Positions 19,101-28,119 of a stretch of 64,000 bases of DNA are shown here, one piece after another. The position numbers were made by a program, and so were the translations under genes. Positions within the stretch are counted from its first letter, which is position 1. The number at the start of each line of letters is the position of its first letter. Under the pieces are notes generated by a model. That model searched no databases, was not told the origin of the DNA, and worked only from the letters and a program-made list of their open reading frames with translations. This stretch comes from CAWBLP01 sp963721065 (GTDB lineage Bacteria > Pseudomonadota > Alphaproteobacteria > Acetobacterales > Acetobacteraceae). The stretch covers positions 62,001 through 126,000 of the forward strand of contig CAVRHO010000009.1 of assembly GCA_963721065.1 (NCBI GenBank), in the 5' to 3' direction.

Positions 19101-20973
19101 CGAGCTGATCGTCCTGCTCGGACTTACTGACATCGATACGAAAGCTGTGGTCCAGCGTCTGGCCGTTTTTCGCCCGCACCGTCAGCTTCACGACATGCTC
19201 GCCATCGCGCAGCGCACGCGGGGGGCAATGGAACGCATAGCCGCTGCGCAGCGCATTGTCCCACTCGGGGAATGCGGCACCGACATCCTGGCGGGCCAGG
19301 CCGTAGTGGGCTTCGCCCAGGCGCTGGTCGTCGAGATAGACGTGGATGCCGGCCACGCCGGAACGGGCCAGCACCCAGCCTTCGATCGTCAGCCTTCCGG
19401 TGACCGGCTCCAGCACACGCCCGTCCAGAACCTGAGGTCCGTCGAGTTCGAAGCGGAACTCAGATCGCGTCTCAGCGGCGGGTTCCGGCGCCGGATCGGC
19501 CGGAGCCGGCCGCACGGGTTTGGTTGCGTGCACCCGACGGGTCTCGCTCCGCTCATCGCCATGGGCGTTGCGCACCAGCAGGGACAGTTGGTGTTCGCCC
19601 TCGGCGATTTCCGGGAAGACCTGCTCGAACCGGAATCCGGCGAACTTCGCTGCCGGATTGTCCGCAAATTCTTCGCCGACATCGGGCCGGGGTCGTCCCA
19701 GTTCCGCCACGCCGACCCGCTGACCATCGAGCGCGACGACGATTTCCGCCAGGCCGGCGGCACAGACTGCCCAGCCGACCACATGCAGGGTTCCGTCCGG
19801 TCGGAACAGCGCCTCATCGCAGAAATAGCGGATTTCACGGCGCGGATCGTCGTGCGGTTTCGGTTCCGCGGGCGGTTCGGGCGGGACGGACGTTTCGCCG
19901 GCACGATCCGGCATGGGCTGCGCCCCGGTCGCGGAGGCCGGAGCGGCGCCGATCTGCTCCGTCTCACCTTCCCCCAGCGGCTCCGCCTGTTGTCGCGGGG
20001 GGTGGATCGACGTCCGCTCCAGCGGAACCAGCACCTCATGCGAGAACCCGTTGCGGCTGATCGCCTGAACGCGCAGGTAACGTGCCGACCCGGCGACGTT
20101 GGGACCGAGTTGCGTGGTCAAGGTGAACCCGGACAGCCGCGCGTTCGGAAAGCCCGGGTAGTGTGCGGCAACGTCGTCGCGCATCGCCCCAAGTCTTGCG
20201 GCGGGAAGGCGCTGGTCGGCCAGAAACGCCTGCACCGTGACGATCGGGTTCATCGCCAGGGCCCAGCCATGCAACAGCAACTCGCCGTCCGCGTCGATAA
20301 CGGCACGTTCTGCATAGGCGATGATCGGCGGACGGCTTGCGCCCGGCCCACCCGGCGCGCGTTGCGCACCGCTGACCACCCGCACCGGCTCCGGACCGGT
20401 CGGGTCGAGCGTCAGGGCGAATGATTCCTCGTGCACATGGCCGTCCAGGCTCAATGCGCGCAGACGCAGGTTGCAGACGCCTTCCGCCTCGGCCTGCAGC
20501 CGCGGCAGGTTGAACTGGAACATGCGCTCCCGTCCCGGCGTGCCATCCGGCAGCGTCGTCGCTGGCGCACGGTGCGGTTGACCGTAGTCGATACGGCTGA
20601 TTTGCTGTTCGTCGGTGACGAGTTCCAGCGCCTCGATCGGCAGTCCCGCGGCGACACGTCCGCGAAGCTGCACATCGAAACGATCATGGATAAAACCGCC
20701 CGTCGGTTCGGTGTCGAGTTCGATCAGGATCGGTGGCGTGTCATCGCGGGCCGGTGCGGTCGTCGGTTCGAGCATCCGGGCGGGCATGGCCGAACCGGCC
20801 TCCTGTCCGACGTCGCGTGGCTGGTCGGCCGAACGATCGGCGGCCGCCGGAAGCTCGGGCTGCGGCGCGGCCCCGGACTTCTGCGCGCGCGGCGACGTGG
20901 CGAAACGTTTCGCGCCAGCGGAACGAACGACCGTTGCGGAACCCGAATCGGGCCGGGACGTCTTGCGAGCCAT
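16140..20973 (-). CDS. Giant glycosyltransferase: beta-sandwich repeats, two GT2 domains and a GT9 domain (frameshifted)
   Basis: A reconstructed protein of about 1610 residues. Residues 1-120 are low-complexity. About 120-620 hold repeated modules of roughly 100 residues with the pattern G-x-L-x-x-x-GW...V-x-LD...LG-x-A...R-x-DV...FP...GF (for example ELLLHGWALA, TLHVVGWAVC, RLTIEGWVLA). About 640-880 resemble the first GT2 domain of tandem glycosyltransferases, with YADEA in place of the usual acidic motif. About 898-1160 are a canonical GT2 domain (KVSIIIPTCAAHG, LLFLNDDIE near 981). From 1178 it is a GT9 heptosyltransferase-type domain (RILVVKLDHIGDVITALPAI, then GNDSGPKHIAAASGVPTIGI). 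Coding changes frame at 16890-16905 between PELV and EALFERPVVAVHAG; one extra G explains it. It probably builds LPS or another surface glycan. Confidence 0.8.
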
Positions 20974-21195
20974 GCGGTGGTCTGTCTCACTCGTGGCGAC
21001 AGGTTACGGGCAACCGCACTTTGGCGGCCATTCTTGCAGCAATCAGGGCGCAATCGACGGGACGGATGCCGGGTCACCCGCTCGCGCATGATCGCCTGAT
21101 TTCCTGGGGCTTATCCTCCCGCAGCAGCGCGTGCCTATGGCGCAGACGGCACGCCACCACATTTGCCGTCCCCGTATTTCCTGTCCCCGACCGGG

Positions 21196-21591
21196 CTATA
21201 CGCCGAACGGCATGCGCCCCTCACGATAGCCGTCCTCCTGGAAATGGGTCTGGCCGGACTCGATGATGCCACGTCGGACGCTTTCCGCAACATCGGGATT
21301 TTCCCGAAGGTACCACGTCTCATCCACCTTGATCGGAAACGGCATCCGGCCCTCGAAGTAACCGTCGTCAATGAAGTGCTGCTTGGCCGATTTGACGGTA
21401 CCCTCGCGTACGGCCCGGGCAATGTCCTCATAGGTCTTCAGGTACCATTCCTCATCGACTTCGATGCCGGCCAACATCGTCTTGAGGAGACTGATGAAAT
21501 CCTCGTAGGAAACGTTGACGCGGAGTTCCCCTTTTACTGTCGATATTTCCACCGAGCGTCGGATCAGATCAAATGGCGGAACGTACTTCAC
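21196..21591 (-). CDS. Small protein with two tandem 43-residue repeats, glycosyltransferase-associated type
   Basis: A 131-residue protein with no known enzyme motif. The second half is two copies of one module: VDEEWYLKTYEDIARAV...HFIDDGYFEGRMPFPI and VDETWYLRENPDVAESV...HFQEDGYREGRMPFGV. Similar 'D-x-x-WYL-x-x-xPDVA...H(Y/F)...G-x-x-EGR' modules occur attached to bacterial glycosyltransferases, and here they stand alone. The GTG start at 21591 is chosen because AGGAGG lies four bases before it. It lies upstream of and on the same strand as the giant glycosyltransferase, and is divergent from hldE. The function is unknown. Confidence 0.7.
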   Translation of the reverse strand: MKYVPPFDLIRRSVEISTVKGELRVNVSYEDFISLLKTMLAGIEVDEEWYLKTYEDIARAVREGTVKSAKQHFIDDGYFEGRMPFPIKVDETWYLRENPDVAESVRRGIIESGQTHFQEDGYREGRMPFGV

Positions 21592-21821
21592 AACGCCTCC
21601 TGCATCGTAACGCCCCCGGACGATCACCCATGGACACACCAATACCTGGATCGGCTTCCGGATGGAACAGCCAGTTGCGGATTTTTCCTGGCCGCGCCGC
21701 GGGCTCGGCAAATCGTGCAGCTTGTTGCCGATTTCCTGCGCCGGTTGTGATAAGGAACGCCGAGATCATTCCCGGCGCCACACCATTGGGCCCGCGGCGC
21801 CGAAGCGAACGGAAGACATCG

Positions 21822-23330
21822 ATGACGCCCGATCCGATTGAGGTTACCGCTGACAGCGAGCTGGCCGACCGCGTGCGCCGGTTTCCCGACTCATGTGTGC
21901 TGGTGCTGGGTGACGTGATGCTCGATCGCTACGTCAGCGGCAGCGCGCACCGACTGTCGCCCGAGGCGCCGATACCGGTGCTGCGCCCATCGGGCAGCCG
22001 CGCCACGCTGGGGGGCGCGGCGAATGTCGCCCTGAACGTGGCAGCGCTGGGCGGCAAGGCCGTTCTGGTCGGCGTGGTCGGCGATGATCCGGCGGGAACC
22101 GAACTGCGCGTGCTGCTGGGCGGGAGCGGCGCGATCCAGGCCGAACTGGTGACCGCGCCGCGCCGCCCGACCACGGCCAAGACCCGGTTCATGGCCGGCG
22201 CACACCAGTTGCTGCGGCTGGACGAGGAGACCACGGAACCGCTCGATGCGGCCACGCGCGACGCGGTGCTGGCGCGCTTCGAGGCCGTGTTGCCGCAGGC
22301 GGACATCGTTGTCCTGTCGGATTATGCCAAGGGCGTTCTGTGCGACCCGGTGCTGCGCGGCGCACTGGATCGCGCGGCGGCGCACGGATGCCGGGTCATC
22401 GCCGATCCGAAGCGCCCCGACCTCGCCGCCTATCGCGGTGTCACCTTGCTGACCCCGAACGAGCACGAGGTGCGCTTCGCCACCCATATCGACGCCGATC
22501 ACGACGCCGAAGCCGACCGGGCCGGACGGGCCGCGCTGGCCGTTGCCGAGGCGGAAGCGGTTCTGGTGACGCGTTCCGCCAAGGGCCTGACGCTGGTGCG
22601 GCGGGACCGTCCGGCGTTGCACCTGCCGACCCGCGCCCGCGAGGTGGCCGACGTGTCCGGCGCCGGCGATACGCTGGTGGCGGCCCTGGCCATCGCCCTG
22701 GCCGCCGGGGCCCCCCTGCCCGAAGCGGCCACGCTGGCCAACGTGACCGCCGGAATTTCGGTGGGCAAGCAGGGCACCGCCACCGTCTCGGCGGACGAAC
22801 TGCTCGCGGCGCTGCACCTGGAGGACCTGATTGCCACCGACCGCAAGCTGGCCACACCGGAGGAAGCGGCGCGCCGCGTCGCCGCCTGGCACACCCGGCG
22901 GCTGCGGGTCGGCTTCGCCAATGGCTGCTTCGACCTGATCCACCCGGGCCATGTGCGCCTGCTGACCGAGGCCCGCGCCGCCTGCGACCGGCTGATCGTG
23001 GCGCTCAACACGGATGCTTCGGTGCGGCGGCTGAAGGGTCCGACCCGTCCGGTTCAATCGGAAAGCGCACGGGCCACGGTGATGGCGTCGCTGGCACCCG
23101 TCGATCTGGTGACGCTGTTCGACGAGGACACCCCATTGGAACTGATCCGCGCGCTGCGCCCGGACGTGCTGGTGAAAGGGGCCGATTACACGGTAGATCA
23201 GGTGGTCGGCGGCGACCTGGTGCGCGGCTGGGGCGGGCGTGTGCTGCTGGTGGACCTGCAGCAGGGCCACAGCACCAGCGGCACGATTCGCCGCATGACC
23301 GGACCGGCACTGACCGGATCCGCCGCCTGA
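21822..23330 (+). CDS. hldE: Bifunctional D-glycero-beta-D-manno-heptose 7-phosphate kinase / 1-phosphate adenylyltransferase
   Basis: 502 residues. The N-terminal ribokinase domain (about 1-330) carries GGAANVALN and the catalytic SGAGDT near residue 280. The C-terminal cytidylyltransferase-like domain starts near 355 with GFANGCFDLIHPGHVRLL and has KGPTRPVQ later. Together they make ADP-heptose precursors for the LPS inner core, which fits the GT9 domain in the neighbouring gene. The ATG at 21822 has GGAAG upstream. It is divergent from the small repeat protein and followed after 16 bases by the GT92 gene, a likely operon. Confidence 0.95.
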   Translation: MTPDPIEVTADSELADRVRRFPDSCVLVLGDVMLDRYVSGSAHRLSPEAPIPVLRPSGSRATLGGAANVALNVAALGGKAVLVGVVGDDPAGTELRVLLGGSGAIQAELVTAPRRPTTAKTRFMAGAHQLLRLDEETTEPLDAATRDAVLARFEAVLPQADIVVLSDYAKGVLCDPVLRGALDRAAAHGCRVIADPKRPDLAAYRGVTLLTPNEHEVRFATHIDADHDAEADRAGRAALAVAEAEAVLVTRSAKGLTLVRRDRPALHLPTRAREVADVSGAGDTLVAALAIALAAGAPLPEAATLANVTAGISVGKQGTATVSADELLAALHLEDLIATDRKLATPEEAARRVAAWHTRRLRVGFANGCFDLIHPGHVRLLTEARAACDRLIVALNTDASVRRLKGPTRPVQSESARATVMASLAPVDLVTLFDEDTPLELIRALRPDVLVKGADYTVDQVVGGDLVRGWGGRVLLVDLQQGHSTSGTIRRMTGPALTGSAA

Positions 23331-23346
23331 CCCGGAACGGACGTAC

Positions 23347-24714
23347 ATGGACCGCCGCTCGCTCGCTGTCTGCGCTATCTTCAAAAATGAGGCGCCCTAT
23401 CTGCTGGAATGGATCGCCTACCACCGTGTGATCGGATTCGACCGGTTCGTGCTGTACGACAACGCCAGCACGGACGGCGGCGCGGATCTGGTCCGCCGCT
23501 CCCCCCTGACCGACTGCGCCACGGTGATCCACTGGCCGCAGCGCCCGGGCCAGTTGTCCGCCTATCGCCACTTCATCGACATCTTCGCCCCCGCCCACGA
23601 CTGGGCCGCGTTCATCGACCTGGACGAATTCATCCTGCCGCTGGGCGGCAACAGCCTGGCCGACACGCTGCAGCGCTGCCAGCATGCCGCCGCGGTGCTG
23701 GCGAACTGGCGGGTGTTCGGGCCGGCGGGACGTGAGGAACCCGCGCCCGGCCTGGTGACCGAAGCCTATGACCTGCGGGCGGAGGACTCGCTGCCGGTGA
23801 ACCGGCACGTCAAGTCGATCGTCCGCTGCTCCGAGTTGCTGGACGTCACCGAAAATCCGCACGAATTCCGCGTGAAGGGGCCGGTGTGCAATCCGCTGGG
23901 CCAGGAAGTTCCCAATGTCGGGCTGCAACCGGCGGCGTGCCATCAAGGGCTGGTGATCAACCACTACTATACAAGATCCCGGCGTGAGTGGCTGGCCAAG
24001 ATCCATCGCGGCAGCGCGATGTTCGACTATGCCGAACCGAAATACACCGAGGACGTGTTCGAACACCTGGCGGCGGCGTGCACGGTGAAGGACGACTCGA
24101 TCAAGGCCTACCTGCCACAAACCAGGGCGCTGATGGGCATCGCGCCGCAAATGGACACGCCGGCGCCCACGCCGGTTTCGGCCGAACCGCCCGGCCCGCC
24201 GAACGCCGCTCCCGCCGGCGCCGCGGCCGGGGCCGCGGCTGAAGCACCGCCGATCGGAGCACCGCCGGCCGGTGCGCCGCCTGCATCATCTGCGGTCCAA
24301 CCAGCGGGCCTGCCCACCGCCACCGCCACCGCCACCGCCGGCGCGCCGGGGAATGGTGCACCGTTCGCACCACCACCGGCCGACAGCATGATGCCGGGCA
24401 CCATCATCCCGTCGCAGGCCGCCGGCGCGCCTGTGCCCAACCCGGTTCCGCAGCAGACACCGGCGGCTCCGCCCCCGTCCGGCTGGATCGACCGCGGCGC
24501 CGATGCCCAGGAACACACACGCGGGCTGGCGCTTGTCTTCCGCGACCGCTCGCGTCCGGGCGCCCCCTGGCTTGCCGCCCTGCGGGGCGATGCGGCGGGA
24601 CTGATCGATCCGGACTTCCTGCTGGATGATGCGGGACGGTTGCGGGACTTCGCTGACGACGAAGCGGCACGGGCCGCCTGCGAGGCCACGCTTGCCGAGT
24701 ACCAGCTTGTCTGA
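23347..24714 (+). CDS. GT92/GT2-type glycosyltransferase with Ala/Pro-rich linker
   Basis: 455 residues. The N-terminal domain (1-260) is a glycosyltransferase of the DUF23/GT92 kind: CAIFKNEAPYLLEWIAYHRVIGFDRFVLYDN, the acidic motif D91-L-D93-E94, then NHYYTRSRREWLAKIHRG. From about 270 to 385 is an Ala/Pro/Gly linker that includes a run of alternating Thr-Ala coded by a hexanucleotide repeat (24314-24338). The last 75 or so residues are an ordinary globular segment of unknown role. It lies 16 bases after hldE. The sugar donor and acceptor are unknown. Confidence 0.82.
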   Translation: MDRRSLAVCAIFKNEAPYLLEWIAYHRVIGFDRFVLYDNASTDGGADLVRRSPLTDCATVIHWPQRPGQLSAYRHFIDIFAPAHDWAAFIDLDEFILPLGGNSLADTLQRCQHAAAVLANWRVFGPAGREEPAPGLVTEAYDLRAEDSLPVNRHVKSIVRCSELLDVTENPHEFRVKGPVCNPLGQEVPNVGLQPAACHQGLVINHYYTRSRREWLAKIHRGSAMFDYAEPKYTEDVFEHLAAACTVKDDSIKAYLPQTRALMGIAPQMDTPAPTPVSAEPPGPPNAAPAGAAAGAAAEAPPIGAPPAGAPPASSAVQPAGLPTATATATAGAPGNGAPFAPPPADSMMPGTIIPSQAAGAPVPNPVPQQTPAAPPPSGWIDRGADAQEHTRGLALVFRDRSRPGAPWLAALRGDAAGLIDPDFLLDDAGRLRDFADDEAARAACEATLAEYQLV

Positions 24715-24834
24715 ACGAACAGTGCGTCGCCGATCGAAGCCTGGAACCAGTCCCGCGGCTGGCAGGTGCGCAGCCGAACCCCACGCTGCGCCGGGCTCGG
24801 CGCGGGAAAGGGCGGACCACCGGTCCGACCGACA

Positions 24835-26010
24835 ATGCGCCAGGACCTGACCGGCGCCCGGCTTCGCCTCGAGCTGACTCCGGTCCGCGATCTGGACGCA
24901 CTGGCGACGCCATGGCGGGCGCTGGAGGCCGAGGCCGCCCCGTCCTTCTTCCAGAGCTGGACCTGGGTCGGCTGCCTGGCGGCGGAACGTTTCGCCGATC
25001 CGCTGCTGCTGCGCGTCATGCGCGACGATCGGGTGGTGGGGCTGGCGCTGTTCAACCGTCGGCGTGGCCCCCTGGGGCGCGAGTTGCTGTGGCTGAACCA
25101 GAGCGGCGACGAGGCGTTGGACGCGGTTTTCGTCGAGCACAACGGCGTTCTGCTGGCCCGCGACGCCACGGACCTGCTGCCGACATGCCTGCGCCTGCTG
25201 CTGTCGGACATCGCGGCCCCGACCCGCCGCCATCGCCGCTGCCGTCGTCCCTGGGGCGTGCGGCTTCGGCTGGGCGGCGTCGATGCGGATCACCTGCTGG
25301 CGGCGCAACAGGCCGGCCGCGTGCTGCTGGTGCGGCAGAGCGGCGCCCCCTATGTCGATCTCACCGCGCTGCCGCCCGGGCACGAAGGGTATCTCGCCAC
25401 CCTGTCGAGCAACACCCGCTACCAGCTTCGCCGCTCCGACCGCTGCTTCTCACGGCTCGGCCCCCTTCGCGTGCAGCAGGCAGACACCGTGGCGGAGGCA
25501 CTGGAGGCACTGGATGACCTGGTTCGCCTGCACCAGGCGAGCTGGGCGGCGCGCGGCCAGCCGGGGGCCTTCGACAACCCGGCTTTCCTGCACTTCCACC
25601 GCAGCCTGGTGGCGCGCGGCGTTCCGCGCCGCGAGGTGGAACTGCTGCGCATCACCGCCGGGTCGCAGGTTCTGGGCTTTCTCTACAATTTCCGGCTGGA
25701 CGGACGGGTTCTGACGTATCAGTCCGGCTTCGATTACCTGCTGGCACGGCGACTGGCCGGGTCACACGCGAAACCCGGCCTGAGCTGCCATCACGCCGCG
25801 ATACTGCATGCCCGCGCAACCGGGGCGACCGTGTACGACTTCCTGGCCGGTCCGGACCGGTTCAAGCGCAGCCTGGCCGGGCAGCAACGCCAGCTTTACT
25901 GGCTCGACCTTGCTTTGCCGCAATCGGGCGAGGGGCTGGCGATCGGGTTGCACAATCTGGCCCGGACGCCGCGCCTGAACTCGTTTGCGCGGGCAGAGGC
26001 ACCGCGATGA
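24835..26010 (+). CDS. CelD/BcsL-like GNAT family N-acyltransferase
   Basis: 391 residues with the FemAB/CelD fold (Acetyltransf_6). It shows PSFFQSWTWVGCL near the N-terminus, LSSNTRYQLRRSDR mid-protein, and VLTYQSGFDYLLA followed by GATVYDFLAGPDRFKRSLAG at the C-terminus. Related proteins are encoded in exopolysaccharide and cellulose loci and are presumed to acylate sugars or peptides. It lies 120 bases after the GT92 gene on the same strand. I chose the ATG at 24835; an upstream in-frame start at 24766 would add Arg-rich residues without family support. Confidence 0.82.
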   Translation: MRQDLTGARLRLELTPVRDLDALATPWRALEAEAAPSFFQSWTWVGCLAAERFADPLLLRVMRDDRVVGLALFNRRRGPLGRELLWLNQSGDEALDAVFVEHNGVLLARDATDLLPTCLRLLLSDIAAPTRRHRRCRRPWGVRLRLGGVDADHLLAAQQAGRVLLVRQSGAPYVDLTALPPGHEGYLATLSSNTRYQLRRSDRCFSRLGPLRVQQADTVAEALEALDDLVRLHQASWAARGQPGAFDNPAFLHFHRSLVARGVPRREVELLRITAGSQVLGFLYNFRLDGRVLTYQSGFDYLLARRLAGSHAKPGLSCHHAAILHARATGATVYDFLAGPDRFKRSLAGQQRQLYWLDLALPQSGEGLAIGLHNLARTPRLNSFARAEAPR

Positions 26011-26204
26011 TGGCACCTGTTGAGCCACGACTGCCGACACCGCACGCTGCGTGCGTTCGCGCTGGAGAACCACGGCCGTAGTGCGGCATGGACGCCGAGC
26101 GTGACGCGGGCGCGCCACGGAACGCGGGAGTCCTGTTCTGGCTCGTGGAGGCAACCCCACGACGAAGCGGCAGGCTCCGTCGCCTCGTGGCCGGCCTTGG
26201 CGCG

Positions 26205-27825
26205 TCAGGCGGCGAGAGGTTCGGCCGGCTGCCCCGCGGCTGCTTCCACGATGTAGGTGGCGGTGTTGCACACCTGAAGCTCGAGGATCACCGGACCGTG
26301 CGCCGCATCCAGCGCGAGTTCTGCGTTGCCATCGGTCCAGCGCCAGGTCGTGGCGCCGTCCGACTCGACCGGGTGCCAGCCGCGCACCAGGTGCGGGTGG
26401 TCGGCCGGGATTTCCGCGTGCCCTCCCTCGGCCCGCACGGCGATGCGGGATACCGCGACGCCCAGCGAGCGCCAGTCGTCCCGGTAGGCTTGCAGGTCCG
26501 ACGGGATGGTGGCGTGCGACACCAGCCGCACCAGGTCGCAGCCGGCCGGCAGGGTGAAGACGTAGCGGCCTGCACGCACCGTTATCGGGCGGACGACCCG
26601 GCCGTTGGCGAGCAGGTGCAGACCGGGCTCCCGCGTGGTCTTCGGCTGCGTGGCCGTAAAGCCCAGCGACCCGGCCCGGTCAGCCAGGCGTTGCCAGATC
26701 GGCTGCACCGCATCCGGGTGCACGGTCAGCGGTGCGCAGGCGTGGGTTTCCCAGGCCTTCAGGCCGGCGTTCACGGTGAACTCCGGATGCAGCACGAGCG
26801 CGGCACCGCAGTTCTGGAAGCAGGCACGATTGCCGGTGTCCAGGTAACTTTCCACCGGCAGCCCCTCGGCGAGCAGCACCGCGTGCGGCTCCACTTCCAC
26901 GTGGAAGTAGTGCACCGCCGGCACGTCGCGCTCCTGCACGATTGTCATGCCGTTGATCAGGGACTTGGCGGGGATCAGCTTGCCGTCGAGGAACAGGCAG
27001 TGGTCGGGCGACAGCACCAGGTCCCGCTCCGGCAGGTTCTCGCCGATTGCGCCGCGCCGGATACGCACCGGTGCGGCGGTCTGCGGCTGCGGGTGGGTGC
27101 GCAGGTTGAGGCGACGGTGGCCTGTCCAGATGACCGGAGTATAGGCGATCGCACCGTCGCGCAGCACCGCGACGCGGTCGCCTTCCTTTAGGTGCTCCAC
27201 CGGCCTGTCGCCGCGCTCGGTGCGGATGCGGCTGCCGGCGGCGAAGCAGGGTGTCACGGTGGTTGTAAAGGACGTCGTACCAGACCCGAGACTGGCTTCG
27301 ATCGCGCTGGCTTGGTAGGACGCGTCGAAGTTGATCGTCGATGTCCCACCGCCGATGTAGGTCACGACCAAACTCGTCGTCGAACCTGAACTATTGACTG
27401 TGTAGCTCCCGACGTTCGCGACGGAGATGGTGTCGCCGCTGGCAAAGTTTTTGATCGTTGCCTGGAAATCGGTCCCGGATGCTATGTCGAGGACGTCGTT
27501 GGTGCCAGCGCTCATGTCGATCGTCGCGCCAGGACCGACGGTGCCGGTAAATTCGAGCGTTGCGTTGCTGTCGATTGAGAAATTCAGCGCAGCGTGGGCT
27601 GTCGAGCTGTTGGCGACCGCGTTGAAGCTGAGGATCCCCCCGGACGCTATGACACTGCCCGATCCCCTCGAAATCCGCGTCGCCGGTCCCGGTGCTGATC
27701 GTACCGTAGCCACTGACCGTCCCATCATTGATGATCCCGCTGGGAACCGACAAGGTTCCGCCTGACAGCACGAACTGACTGTCGACAGGAATTGAGATCG
27801 GCGCTCCGGAATTGCTGTCGGTCAT
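26205..27825 (-). CDS. Hint-domain surface protein, paralogue 1 (frameshifted)
   Basis: About 539 residues when repaired. The N-terminal part is Ser/Thr/Gly-rich beta-strand repeat sequence (SGGTLSVPSGIINDGTVSGYG, in two parts SGGTLSVPSG and IINDGTVSGYG). From Cys193 (CFAAGSRIRT) a Hint_2 (hedgehog/intein) domain runs to about 340 with SPDHCLFLDG and HYFHVEV. The rest is a conserved beta domain. Hint domains cut the chain at their first Cys, so self-processing is expected. Coding changes frame in a CCCC run at 27664-27667, between DFEG and GSVIASGG; the paralogue reads DFEGNGSVIASGG there, so one extra base is likely. It is much shorter at the N-terminus than its neighbour. Confidence 0.8.
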
Positions 27826-28066
27826 GGTTGTGCCGGTACCGGAACATGCAGTACAAAAACCTGGCGCTGAGTCTCCATGGAAGTCCGGGGGCCTCCTGCC
27901 GTGGGCAGCCGTGAACTGGTGCGGGACCGAACCCGACCGGCCCCGGTTCCGCGTTAACCAGCAAAGTGCCACGTATCACGTTGCGTTTGCAACCCGTTGA
28001 CGACTTTCAGCGAATTGCATGTCTCCACGGCTCGGCAGGCCAGACGTGCAGGCGTGCGCACGCAAA

Positions 28067-28094
28067 AACAGGGCCGGTGAACACCGGCCCTGTT
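28067..28094 (-). terminator. Rho-independent terminator of Hint paralogue 2
   Basis: A perfect 12-base stem (AACAGGGCCGGT with its complement) closes a four-base loop and is followed on the minus strand by TTTTT. It lies 25 bases after the stop of the 28120-30408 gene and separates the two Hint genes into different transcripts. Confidence 0.85.
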
Positions 28095-28119
28095 GATCTG
28101 TCGCTCTGTTACGTGGGCG

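Noticed and set aside
21163..21750. A 195-codon plus-strand frame over the small repeat protein
   Set aside because: It is antisense to two clear amino-acid repeats with a strong Shine-Dalgarno on the minus strand.
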